NCBI GenBank assembly: GCA_035691285.1
Contig: DASSJI010000111.1
Coordinates: 1 to 64,000 of the forward strand
Direction of reading: 5' to 3'
DNA from: DATFEN01 sp035691285
Lineage (GTDB): Bacteria > Acidobacteriota > Vicinamibacteria > Fen-336
Length of the DNA stretch: 64,000 nt
The notes beneath the pieces were generated by a model. That model saw only the letters and a list, made by a program, of their open reading frames with translations, searched no databases and was not told where the DNA came from. The number at the start of each line of letters is the position of its first letter. Within the stretch, counting starts at the first letter, position 1. The position numbers and the translations under genes were made by a program. This document shows positions 15,504 to 23,665 of the stretch, in pieces.

Positions 15504-17203
15504 AGGACGGCAAGCGCGTGATCGCCGTGCTTCCCGCCCGGGGCGGCAGCGACCGCGTGCCGTACCTCAACGTGAAGCGGCTCGGGGACCGGCCGCTCCT
15601 CGCCTGGACGATCGAGGCGGCCCAGCTCTCGGGCGTCGTCGACCGGCTCGTCGTCTCCACCGACGACCCGGCGGTGGCCGAGACGGCCCGGGCCCACGGC
15701 GCCGAGGCGCCCTTCCTGCGGCCGGCCGAGCTGGCCGGCGACATCCCGAGCCTCAAGCCCGTCGTGGTCCACGCCGTGCGCGAGGTCGAGGCGCAGGGGG
15801 ACCGCTTCGACGTGGTGCTCGTGCTCCAGGCCACCTCGCCCTTCCGGGGCGCTCCCGAGATCCGCGCCGCCGTGGAGCGGCTGCTCGCGGGCGGCTTCAC
15901 CACGGTGCTGTCGGTCACCGAGGAACGCGAGCTGGCCTGGCGCGCCGAGGGCGCGGCCCTCGTGCCCCTCTTCGATCGCCCCGGCCGGAGGGACCAGCAG
16001 GCGCCGGTCTACAAGGAGAACGGCGCGGTGGTGGCGCTGCGCCGCGCGGTGCTCGACGACGAGTCGCGCTTCGGGAGCAGGGTCGGCTTCCTGCCCCTCG
16101 ACAAGCGCGCCGCGTTCACCGTGCGCGACCTCGAGGACTTCTGGATGGCCGAGCGCCTGCTCCGGGAGCCGCGGGTCCTGTTCCGCGTCGACGGCTCGGT
16201 GAGCATGGGCATGGGCCACGTCTACCGGTCGCTGGCCATCGCCGACGCGCTCCGCGACACCTCCCGGGCAGCGATCGCGTTCCTGATGACCGCCCAGCAC
16301 GTCGAGGGGCTCAAGACCGTGGCCGGCTACGGCTACCCGGTCCGCCTGGCCGGGGAGAGCTCCCTCGATACCTACCTGGAGCTCGTCCGGGACTACTCTC
16401 CGGACATCCTGATCAACGACCTGCCCAGCGTGGACCGGTCATACCTCGCCGCCCTCGCGCACATCGGCGCCACCACCGTCAACCTCGTGGACACCCTCGA
16501 CGACCTGGAGAAGACCGAGGCCTACGCCCAGCTCATCGTGTCGGTGATGAACGAGGAGCGGGAGACTCCCGAGAACTTCTACGGGGGTCCGGGCTACGCC
16601 ATCCTGCGCCGGCACTTCCGCGACACCGGCGAGAAGCAGGTGCGGGAGCGCCCGCGCATGGTGCTGCTCACGTTCGGCGGGAGCGATCCCCAGGGCCTGA
16701 CGCTCAAGGCGGCGCGGGCCCTGGAGACGCTGCCCGGCGGGATCGAGCTCGTGGCCGTGGCCGGGCCGGCCTTCTCGTACCAGCGGGAGTTCGAGGCGCT
16801 CCAGGGCGTCCTGAAGCGCAAGGTGACGCTCATGCGCCAGGTCGAAGGCCACATCGCCGACCTGATGTTCGAGGCGGACCTGGTGCTGTGCTCGGGCGGC
16901 ATGACGGTCTACGAGATCGCGGCCCTGGGCACGCCGGGCCTGGTGCTGGCCCAGAACACCCGCGAGGAGGCCCGCATGCGCGCCTTCGCCCGCCGCGGCA
17001 GCGTGGAGTTCCTCGGCCTCGGCAGCGACATCGGCGAGGAGGAGATCGCGAGGCGCGTCCGGGAGCTGCTCGGGGACGTGGCGAGGCGGCGGGAGATGAG
17101 CCGGCGCGGCCGCAGCCTCGTGGACGGGCTCGGGGCGCTGCGCACCGCGGAGCTCGTGCTCGAGAGCGCGCGGGCCAAGGACAGCGAGGCGAGGGCAAGG
17201 TGA
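15500..17203 (+). CDS. Cytidylyltransferase-PseG-like bifunctional protein
   Basis: A 567-residue fusion from GTG 15500. Residues 5-225 are an acylneuraminate cytidylyltransferase: VIAVLPARGGSDRVPYLNVK, the NeuA P-A-R-x-G-S loop (here with Val-Pro for the usual Ile-Pro), then VLVLQATSPFR and YKENGAVVALRR. Residues from about 230 are PseG-like: VLFRVDGSVSMGMGHVYRSLAIADAL carries the G-x-G-H, then LLTFGGSDPQGLTLKAARAL and DLVLCSGGMTVYEIAALGTPGLVL. PseG removes UDP from the 2,4-diacetamido sugar before NeuB/PseI acts, and NeuA/PseF activates the product after it. One protein would thus bracket the condensation step. The usual PseG catalytic His (in GMGH) is present. Confidence 0.86.
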   Translation: MKDGKRVIAVLPARGGSDRVPYLNVKRLGDRPLLAWTIEAAQLSGVVDRLVVSTDDPAVAETARAHGAEAPFLRPAELAGDIPSLKPVVVHAVREVEAQGDRFDVVLVLQATSPFRGAPEIRAAVERLLAGGFTTVLSVTEERELAWRAEGAALVPLFDRPGRRDQQAPVYKENGAVVALRRAVLDDESRFGSRVGFLPLDKRAAFTVRDLEDFWMAERLLREPRVLFRVDGSVSMGMGHVYRSLAIADALRDTSRAAIAFLMTAQHVEGLKTVAGYGYPVRLAGESSLDTYLELVRDYSPDILINDLPSVDRSYLAALAHIGATTVNLVDTLDDLEKTEAYAQLIVSVMNEERETPENFYGGPGYAILRRHFRDTGEKQVRERPRMVLLTFGGSDPQGLTLKAARALETLPGGIELVAVAGPAFSYQREFEALQGVLKRKVTLMRQVEGHIADLMFEADLVLCSGGMTVYEIAALGTPGLVLAQNTREEARMRAFARRGSVEFLGLGSDIGEEEIARRVRELLGDVARRREMSRRGRSLVDGLGALRTAELVLESARAKDSEARAR

Positions 17204-18177
17204 AGGCACTCATCACGGGCGGCGCGGGTTTCGTCGGGAGCCACCTGGCCGAGGCGCTGCTCGAAAGGGGCGACGAGGTCATCGTCCTCGACAACCTTTC
17301 GACGGGCTCGATCGACAACATCGTGCCCCTGAAGGCCAACCCCCGCTTCCGCTATGCGATCGACTCGGTGACCAACGAGCCGCTCACCGCGGAGCTCATC
17401 GACCAGGCCGACGTCGTGTTCCACCTGGCCGCGGCGGTGGGCGTGAAGCTGATCGTCGAGAGCCCCGTGAACACCATCGAGACCAACGTCCACGGCACCG
17501 AGACCGTCCTGAAGATGGCCAACAAGAAGAAGAAGAAGGTGATCGTGGCGTCCACCTCGGAGGTCTACGGCAAGAGCAACGCCGTCCCCTTCCGCGAGGA
17601 CGCGGACCTGGTGCTGGGCGCGACCACCAAGGGGCGCTGGAGCTACGCGTGCAGCAAGGCCATCGACGAGTTCCTGGCCCTCGCGTACTTCAAGGAGAAG
17701 CGGCTGCCCGTGGTGATCGTGCGGCTCTTCAACACCGTGGGCCCGCGCCAGACCGGGCGCTACGGCATGGTCGTCCCCAACTTCGTCAAGCAGGCCCTGC
17801 TCTCCCACCCCATCACCGTGTTCGGCGACGGCTCCCAGAGCCGCTGCTTCACCTACGTCACCGACGTGGTGGGCGCGCTGGTGAAGCTCGCGGAGCACCC
17901 CGGGGCCGTGGGCGACGTCTTCAACATCGGCAACGACAGCGAGGAGGTCACGATCCTCGACCTGGCGAAGCGCGTGAAGGAGCGCACCCGCTCCCGGAGC
18001 GAGATCGCGATGGTGCCCTACGAGAAGGCGTACGAGGAGGGGTTCGAGGACATGCCGCGCCGCGTGCCCGACCTCGGCAAGGTGCGTCAGCTCATCGGCT
18101 ACGAGCCCAGGGTCCACCTCGACGAAACCCTGGACAAGGTCGCCGCCTTCTTCACCTCGGACAAGGGCAGGACGTGA
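17200..18177 (+). CDS. NAD-dependent epimerase/dehydratase (extended SDR)
   Basis: A 325-residue protein starting at GTG 17200, inside the upstream stop. KALITGGAGFVGSHLAEALLERG is the NAD-binding GxxGxxG of extended SDR nucleotide-sugar enzymes. VFHLAAAVGVKLI is the next conserved block. IVASTSEVYGKS plus YACSKAIDEF supply the catalytic Ser/Thr and Y-x-x-x-K, and VIVRLFNTVGPRQTGRYGMVVPNF completes the signature. It resembles UDP-glucuronate decarboxylase and UDP-sugar 4-epimerase enzymes. The reaction is probably on a UDP-sugar in the cytoplasm; the choice between decarboxylation and epimerisation is not decided. A lysine run, KKKKKV, precedes the catalytic block. Confidence 0.88.
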   Translation: MKALITGGAGFVGSHLAEALLERGDEVIVLDNLSTGSIDNIVPLKANPRFRYAIDSVTNEPLTAELIDQADVVFHLAAAVGVKLIVESPVNTIETNVHGTETVLKMANKKKKKVIVASTSEVYGKSNAVPFREDADLVLGATTKGRWSYACSKAIDEFLALAYFKEKRLPVVIVRLFNTVGPRQTGRYGMVVPNFVKQALLSHPITVFGDGSQSRCFTYVTDVVGALVKLAEHPGAVGDVFNIGNDSEEVTILDLAKRVKERTRSRSEIAMVPYEKAYEEGFEDMPRRVPDLGKVRQLIGYEPRVHLDETLDKVAAFFTSDKGRT

Positions 18178-19628
18178 CCGGGGCCCCGGGCCCCTCCCTG
18201 CTCCCCCACCTCAGGAAGCTCCTGTCCCACGCCGCCCTGTACGGGGCGGCCGACGTCTTCACGAACGTCGTCAACTTCCTCCTCGTCCCGCTCTACACCG
18301 CCTTCCTCACCCCGAGCGACTACGGCGACCTGGCGCTCCTGCTGCTGTTCTCCACGCTGGCCAAGATCCTGTTCCGGATGGGATTGGACTCCGCCTTCTT
18401 CCGCGTCCATTACGACCTGAAGGGCGAATCCGAGCAACGCGTCCTGGCGGGCACTGCCTTCCTCTTCTCCGCGCTCGTGGGCGCCGTCCTCTTCGGCATG
18501 GTGGCGCTGTTCTCGCCGCTGCTGGGCCGGCTCCTCCTGGGACAACCGGGCGCCTCGCGTCTCGTCGTGCTCGCGGCGGCGGACGTGTTCCTGGGCCTGT
18601 TCGCGTTCGTGCCGTTGACGCTGCTCCGCATCCAGGACCGCGCGGGCCTCTTCGCGACGCTCGCGGCAGTGCGCCATCTGGCCAACACGCTCCTCAAGAT
18701 CGCGCTGGTGGTGAAGGGCTGGGGCGTGCTGGGCGTGCTGGTGAGCGACGTGGCCGCCACCGCGCTCCTCTCGGCGCTCGTCGCGCCTCGCCTCCTCCGC
18801 CACGCGGCCTTCGCACCCTCACGGCAGCTGCTCCGGGAGCTGCTGCGCTTCGGCCTGCCCAAGGTGCCCCATGGCCTGCTGCTCCAAGTGCAGAACCTCG
18901 CCGACCGCAAGATTCTCGACCTGTTCGTCTCCCGCGCCGAGGTGGGCCTCTACCAGGTCGGCTACACCTTCGGCATGGGCGTGAAGTTCCCCATCTCGGC
19001 CTTCGAGCCGGCCTGGCAGCCGTTCGTCTATTCCCAGCTCAAGAGCCAGGACGCCCCGCGCACGCTGGCCCGGGTGGCGACCTTTGCGTGGGCGGGCTTC
19101 CTCTTCTGCGGCGTCGCCCTCGCGGCGGTCTCGGGGGAGCTGATCGTGCTGATGACCCCGAAGAGCCCGGCCTTCCGCGCCGCGGCTCCCGTGATCCCGG
19201 TCGTGGTGCTGGCCTACCTGCTCCAGGGCGGATTCCTGCTCACGACGATCGGCATCGGAATCGCCAAGAAGGCGCGCTACTATCCGCTCGTCACGCTGGT
19301 GGCGGCCGCGACCAACGTCGCGGCCAACCTGCTCCTCGTGCCGCGCTTCGGCATCCTGGGCGCCGCGTGGGCCACCGTCGCGTCGTACGCGGTGATGGCC
19401 GGCCTGGGGTTCTTCCTGGCGCAGCCGCTCTACCCGGTGCCGTGGGAGGCGATGCGGCTCGCGCGCGCCACCGCGCTCGGTGCGCTGGTCTACGCGTCGG
19501 CGCTGCTGGCCCCTACGGCGCTCGTCTCGGCCCTCGCGGTGAAGGCCGCCCTGCTCGCAGCCTTCGCCCTGGGCCTCGCGTTCCTCTTGCGCGGCGACGG
19601 TGTTCAGGGCAGCTTCGGCCGCGGGTAG
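18174..19628 (+). CDS. Wzx-like polysaccharide flippase (MATE/MVF-type)
   Basis: A 484-residue membrane protein, GTG 18174 overlapping the upstream stop. A short cytoplasmic start leads to about 12-14 hydrophobic segments. HAALYGAADVFTNVVNFLLVPLYTAFLTPSDYGDLAL is the classic opening of O-antigen flippases. The middle repeats this after RFGLPKVPHGLLLQVQNLADRKILDLF, as expected for a two-lobed flippase, and NLLLVPRFGILGAAWATVASY is the usual late motif. It should move lipid-linked repeat units to the periplasmic face. It ends the nonulosonate operon; its last 25 bases overlap the convergent peroxidase gene. Confidence 0.9.
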   Translation: MTGAPGPSLLPHLRKLLSHAALYGAADVFTNVVNFLLVPLYTAFLTPSDYGDLALLLLFSTLAKILFRMGLDSAFFRVHYDLKGESEQRVLAGTAFLFSALVGAVLFGMVALFSPLLGRLLLGQPGASRLVVLAAADVFLGLFAFVPLTLLRIQDRAGLFATLAAVRHLANTLLKIALVVKGWGVLGVLVSDVAATALLSALVAPRLLRHAAFAPSRQLLRELLRFGLPKVPHGLLLQVQNLADRKILDLFVSRAEVGLYQVGYTFGMGVKFPISAFEPAWQPFVYSQLKSQDAPRTLARVATFAWAGFLFCGVALAAVSGELIVLMTPKSPAFRAAAPVIPVVVLAYLLQGGFLLTTIGIGIAKKARYYPLVTLVAAATNVAANLLLVPRFGILGAAWATVASYAVMAGLGFFLAQPLYPVPWEAMRLARATALGALVYASALLAPTALVSALAVKAALLAAFALGLAFLLRGDGVQGSFGRG

Positions 19629-20620
19629 GGTCTCTTCTCGGGTGTCAGGCTCTCGAGGAACGCCAGCAGCGCCGAGCGCTCCATCGCCGTGAGCGTGGCG
19701 GGCTTCAGCTTCTCGTCGAGGCGCGGGTTCGGGATGCCGCCCTTCAGCATCAAGTCCACGGCCTCGGCCAGGCTCCCCGCGCGACCGTCGTGGAAGTAGG
19801 GGCCCGAGAGCTCCGCCCCGCGCAGGGTCGGGGTCTTGAACGCGCCCTCGAGGCTCTGCGCCTCGGCCGGCGCCGTCTGCCCCGCCTTCTGGGCGGCGTC
19901 GGCGAGGTGCTTGCCCCGGCCCAGGTCGGGCTTCTCCTTGTCGTAGCCGATCCCGACGTTGTGGAACAGCGTGTCTGAGAACAGCGGCGGCAGGTGGCAC
20001 AGGGTGCAGCGCGCCTTCTCCGAGAAGACCTTGAAGCCCGCGTTCCGGTCGCGCTCCTGCGCGCTCATCCGGTCCCACGGCGTCGGGGCGGCATGGATCG
20101 TGCGCACGAACGTCGCGAGGGCCTTCACGATGCGGTCGCCGGTGGGAGGCCCCCCGAGCTCCGCCTCGAACGCGGACTTGTAGCCCGGGATCGCCTCCAG
20201 CTCCTTGGCGACCTGCTCCGGGTCCGCGCCCATCTGCCCCTTCCACGCGGCGAGGATCTGCGCCTCGAGGCCTTTCGCCCGGCCATCCCAGTAGAGGTCC
20301 GGGTAGTAGGCGACGCCGTAGAGCGTCGGTGTGTGGCGCGTGTTCAGGCTTCCATCGAATTTCGGCGACAGGGCAAGGCCGTCGGTCCAGCCCTTCTCGG
20401 GCACGTGGCAGGTCTCGCAGCTCATGGCCTTCGTCTTCGAGAGACGCTTGTCGAAGAAGAGCTGCTCGCCGAGGCGGATCTTGCCGGCCGTGATCGCGTT
20501 GTCGGCCGGCGCCTCCACGGGCATGTCGTGGACGCCCTGCGGCGGCTTCCAGGCGGCCTCCTCGGCCGCGAGCGGCGCGGTCATCAGGGCGAAGACCAGG
20601 AGCGACCCGCGAAGCGCCAT
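19604..20620 (-). CDS. Di-heme cytochrome c peroxidase (MauG/CcpA-like)
   Basis: A 338-residue secreted protein. The signal peptide is about MALRGSLLVFALMTAPLAAEE, so it acts in the periplasm. Two c-type heme sites, CETCH near residue 72 and CTLCH near residue 210, are the paired sites of bacterial di-heme peroxidases; FHNVGIGYD, KTPTLRGAELSGPYFHDGR and ALLAFLESL also fit. It would reduce hydrogen peroxide with electrons from a cytochrome, or act as a MauG-type oxidase. I start it at ATG 20620, which has a strong AAGGAGGTG site five bases before, a contrast with the leaderless starts nearby. The last 25 bases overlap the convergent flippase. Confidence 0.93.
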   Translation of the reverse strand: MALRGSLLVFALMTAPLAAEEAAWKPPQGVHDMPVEAPADNAITAGKIRLGEQLFFDKRLSKTKAMSCETCHVPEKGWTDGLALSPKFDGSLNTRHTPTLYGVAYYPDLYWDGRAKGLEAQILAAWKGQMGADPEQVAKELEAIPGYKSAFEAELGGPPTGDRIVKALATFVRTIHAAPTPWDRMSAQERDRNAGFKVFSEKARCTLCHLPPLFSDTLFHNVGIGYDKEKPDLGRGKHLADAAQKAGQTAPAEAQSLEGAFKTPTLRGAELSGPYFHDGRAGSLAEAVDLMLKGGIPNPRLDEKLKPATLTAMERSALLAFLESLTPEKRPYPRPKLP

Positions 20621-20624
20621 TACG

Positions 20625-20633
20625 CACCTCCTT
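20625..20633 (-). promoter_or_regulatory. Strong Shine-Dalgarno of the cytochrome peroxidase gene
   Basis: The minus strand reads AAGGAGGTG with four to five bases before ATG 20620. It decides the start over longer in-frame openings upstream. Confidence 0.75.
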
Positions 20634-20656
20634 GAGCAGGGAACCATTCGATCGTG

Positions 20657-20680
20657 CTTCACGCCCCGCGGGGCGTCAAG
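20657..20680 (-). terminator. Hairpin after the membrane-protein gene
   Basis: A 24-base inverted repeat has 12-base arms around the centre of ACGCCCCGCGGGGCGT, with one mismatch. It overlaps the TGA (20676-20678) of the upstream minus-strand gene and lies 36 bases before the peroxidase start. No U-run follows, so it is a stem-loop that may terminate or attenuate transcription. It could also be an operator. Confidence 0.45.
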
Positions 20681-22571
20681 GGGAGAGACCGACGGCGACG
20701 AAGCGCTTCGCGTACGTCGTCCACGCGCCGGCCCCGCCCCAGCCGACGAGCGCGAGCAGGGCTGCGCCCGCCAGCAGGCGGCCGCGCCGGCCGCGCTCGC
20801 CCAGGGCGGTGACGCCGGCCGCGCACAGCACCGCGAGGCTCGGCGCGAGCAGCTCGATCTCCTTGGCATCGCGAAAGACGCCGGGAACGGCGAAGCGCAG
20901 GAGCAGCAGCAGCGCGCCGGCGCCGAGGAGCGCGCCGATCAGGCGGCGCGCGTGACGCGGCGCCCGGGCGACGACGAGCAGGCCGAGGAGGGCGAGAGCG
21001 GGAGTCAGCCAGCCATAGAAGAGCAGGAATCGGGCGAAGGGACCGGACATGGGAGGGCTCGCGCTCGCGGACGCATGGGGCAGGACCTCCCGGAACAGCA
21101 CCGGCAGGAAGCGCGCGTACTGGAGCGCGACCACGAGGAGCGCCGACGCCGCGTACGCGCCCAGCAGCCGGCGCGCCTTTGGCCGGTCTCCCGCCAGGAG
21201 CTCCGTCCCCCCGAAGAGGGCGACCAGGAGCGCGATGTTGAAGAGCGAGCCGGTATAGGCGGCCTGGGCCAGGAACAGGAAGAGGAACAGCCATGTGGCG
21301 TCCCGCGCACCCGTGAGGAGCGGGTAGCGCCGCGCGAGCTGGACGGCGAGCAGCAGGTCCATCGCCTGGCCGAGGAGCGTGGGGAAGAGCGCGAGCGTGA
21401 GGCGGGAGGCCGTCACCGGGAAGGAAGCGAGGATGAGTGTCGCCAGCGCGGCCGACGCGGGATTCAGGCCGGCGGTCCGCGCGAGGAGGTGGACGAGGAG
21501 CAGGCTGGTCCCCAGCGCCAGCGCGGCGGCGGCCTTCAGGGCCGCGACCTCGCCGAGGAACCCAGCCATCGGAAGCGCCAACAGGTGGAACGCCGGCGAA
21601 TAGGGGAACGCGACCCGCTGCCCCGCGATCTCCCGCATCGCCCAGGTGCCGGTGGCCTTCTGGTAATCGCTCGCATCCCAGGCGAGGTACGGATCGGCGC
21701 GCAGCGCGGCCAGGAAGCGCGCGTGCGTCGTGACGTCGGGATAGTAGAAGAACGGATGCGACAGCAGCAGCGCGGCGGCCGCTCCGCCGGCGAGCGCGGG
21801 CAGGACGGCGGCGGGCCCCAGCGCTGCGTCGGGCCAGGCCCGACGCAGCAGGCGCACGATCAGGGCGAGCAGCAGCACGACCGTGAGCGCCGCACCGGCT
21901 CCCTGGGCGAAGGCCTCGAGCGCACCGAGCGGATCCGCGACGAGCCCGGCGCCCAGTCCTAGCAGCAGGAGCGCAAGCGCGGCAAGGGCCGCTCGGCGGT
22001 CCAGGGCGAAGCCGACGACGGCCGGCGCGACGAGCAGCAGCAGGGCGACGCGGAGAAGCAGGCCCGCGCGGGGAAGCAGGAACCCGGCGCCCCGGATTTC
22101 GGCCCAGTCGAGGGCGATGCCCAGCTCGTCCTCCCCTTCGAAGCGGAACTGGAAGCGAAGCTGGCCGCGATGCTCTCCCAGATCGATCTCCCGCACGGTC
22201 CAGCCCCGCGGTTCTTGCCTCCAGGTGTCCACTTCACGGCCCTCGAGGCGCAGGTGGACGCTCGTGGGCGTGTGGGTGAAGCGGGCCAGACGCAACCGAA
22301 GGCGCGGATGGCCGGACCGGACCTCGAAGGGGAACTCGAGGCGCGACCCGTCCAGTGTCCAGTGAAAGGTCGTCTCGCCGGCGCCGGTCAATCCGTCCCG
22401 CTCCCAGCCGGAGCGAAACCCGCGGGCGTAGGGCTCGTCCCCTGCGCCGAGATTGACGAACAGGGGCCGCGGGAAGGCGAGCCCGCCGAGCGCGAGGAGT
22501 CCGCCCAGGAGCGCCAGTGAACCCAGCCCCAGGGAGCCGCGGACTCCCCGGAACTCCTTGGGCCCAAGCAC
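20676..22571 (-). CDS. Multi-spanning membrane protein, GT-C-like
   Basis: A 631-residue protein, GTG 22571. After one N-terminal transmembrane segment there is a soluble domain (about 35-165) of beta character, SRLEFPFEVRSGHPRLRLRL and following. From about 165 to 620 there are roughly 12-13 hydrophobic segments. A loop with HPFFYYPDVTTHARFLAALRADPYLAWDASDYQ near residue 270 holds acidic residues in the place GT-C enzymes use them. The glycosyltransferase idea is inferred from topology and this loop. No family is recognised with certainty. It runs divergently from the long glycan operon at 22613, with a shared TA-rich promoter region, and no Shine-Dalgarno is seen. Confidence 0.5.
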   Translation of the reverse strand: MLGPKEFRGVRGSLGLGSLALLGGLLALGGLAFPRPLFVNLGAGDEPYARGFRSGWERDGLTGAGETTFHWTLDGSRLEFPFEVRSGHPRLRLRLARFTHTPTSVHLRLEGREVDTWRQEPRGWTVREIDLGEHRGQLRFQFRFEGEDELGIALDWAEIRGAGFLLPRAGLLLRVALLLLVAPAVVGFALDRRAALAALALLLLGLGAGLVADPLGALEAFAQGAGAALTVVLLLALIVRLLRRAWPDAALGPAAVLPALAGGAAAALLLSHPFFYYPDVTTHARFLAALRADPYLAWDASDYQKATGTWAMREIAGQRVAFPYSPAFHLLALPMAGFLGEVAALKAAAALALGTSLLLVHLLARTAGLNPASAALATLILASFPVTASRLTLALFPTLLGQAMDLLLAVQLARRYPLLTGARDATWLFLFLFLAQAAYTGSLFNIALLVALFGGTELLAGDRPKARRLLGAYAASALLVVALQYARFLPVLFREVLPHASASASPPMSGPFARFLLFYGWLTPALALLGLLVVARAPRHARRLIGALLGAGALLLLLRFAVPGVFRDAKEIELLAPSLAVLCAAGVTALGERGRRGRLLAGAALLALVGWGGAGAWTTYAKRFVAVGLSP

Positions 22572-22587
22572 TTTCCGATGGTATCAT
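22558..22587 (+). promoter_or_regulatory. Candidate two-way promoter at the head of the 14-gene glycan operon
   Basis: The plus strand has TTGGGC (22558-22563), 18 bases, then TGG-TATCAT (22579-22587), an extended -10. The predicted leader to GTG 22613 is about 19 bases. On the minus strand the same bases read TGA-TACCAT (22586-22578), an extended -10 for the gene that starts at 22571, with the predicted first base on its GTG. The core is a near-palindrome, ATGGTATCAT. Confidence 0.4.
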
Positions 22588-22612
22588 CAGCCTTTTCCCC
22601 GGGGGCCGTTTC

Positions 22613-23665
22613 GTGACCGTGGAGATCGTCCGTCGCCGAGAGGGCCACGCCGAGGAGGTCTTCCGCCTCTACGGCGAGGTGTTCGGGCAGGCGCTCACGG
22701 AGAAGAGCCGGGAGCGCTGGCGCTGGCAGTACCTCCAGAACCCCTCGACCCCTCCGGACGGCCCCGCGATCTGGGTCGCCGTCGAGGGCGGCGCCGTGCT
22801 CGGCCAGTACGCCTCGATGCCCGTGCGCCTCCACTGGGGCGGGGAGGAGCTGGACTCCTCGTGGGGCATGGACGTGTTCCTGCGGCCCGAGGCCCGCGGC
22901 AAGGGCATCGGGGCGCGGCTCTTCGACGCCTGGAGCGACAGCGTGCCGGTGGCGCTCGGCCTCGGCCTCACGGACTCTTCCTACGGCCTGTTCAAGAAGC
23001 TGCGTTACGAGGACGTGGGCCCCGTGCCCTTCTTCCAGAAGGTGCTGGACCCGACGGCAGTGATCGTCCGCAAGGCCGGCCGGCTGCTGGGCGCGGCGTT
23101 CGGCCCGCTGGCCGGCGTCGCGCTCGCGTTCGCAGTCAAGGAGCGTCCTCACCCGGAGGCCGCCCAGGTCGCGGTCTCGCCCATCGACGGGTTCTCCGAC
23201 GAGTTCGACGCGCTGTGGGACCGCGCGCGGGGGTCCTACGCCATGTGCGTGCGCCGCGACCGCGCCTACCTCACTTGGAAGTACCGGCAGCCGCCCCACA
23301 GGCGCTACGCTCTCCACGAAGCGCGGCGCGGAGGGGCGCTCGTGGGATACGCCGTGAGCCGTCACGAGGAGCACGCGGGGATCCGGCTGGGCTGGCTGGT
23401 CGACGTGTTCGCCGACGCCGACGACCACGCCGCCAGGGACGCCCTGCTCGGGGCCGTCCTCTCCGGCTTCCGCGACGCGGGCGTCGCGCGGGCGCAGGCC
23501 TTCAGCATGAACCGCGCGCTGGCCGAGGACCTGAGGCGCCGCGGCTTCTTCGAGAGCCGCTCGCCCATGCAGTTCTGCGTGCGGGCCAAGGGCGACGCCG
23601 CCCAGGTCTTCGCCGCGAAGGAACGCTGGCACGTCGTCTTCGGCGACAGCGACATGGACCGGTGA
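22613..23665 (+). CDS. GNAT-family N-acetyltransferase
   Basis: A 350-residue protein. I start it at GTG 22613 (GGGGG precedes it); the longer start at 22517 would overlap the divergent gene and its promoter. VEIVRRREGHAEEVFRLYGEVFG opens a GNAT fold. GMDVFLRPEARGKGIGARLFDAW, near residue 90, is the acetyl-CoA loop (R-x-x-G-x-G/A). A second GNAT-like half, VGYAVSRHEEH with RLGWLVDVFADADDHAARDALLGAVL, follows after about residue 230. It probably N- or O-acylates a sugar precursor, consistent with the deacetylase next to it. The substrate is unknown. Confidence 0.75.
   Translation: MTVEIVRRREGHAEEVFRLYGEVFGQALTEKSRERWRWQYLQNPSTPPDGPAIWVAVEGGAVLGQYASMPVRLHWGGEELDSSWGMDVFLRPEARGKGIGARLFDAWSDSVPVALGLGLTDSSYGLFKKLRYEDVGPVPFFQKVLDPTAVIVRKAGRLLGAAFGPLAGVALAFAVKERPHPEAAQVAVSPIDGFSDEFDALWDRARGSYAMCVRRDRAYLTWKYRQPPHRRYALHEARRGGALVGYAVSRHEEHAGIRLGWLVDVFADADDHAARDALLGAVLSGFRDAGVARAQAFSMNRALAEDLRRRGFFESRSPMQFCVRAKGDAAQVFAAKERWHVVFGDSDMDR

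Noticed and set aside
22517..22612. Longer start for the GNAT protein
   Set aside because: It would overlap the divergent gene and the promoter; the added residues are unlike the family.
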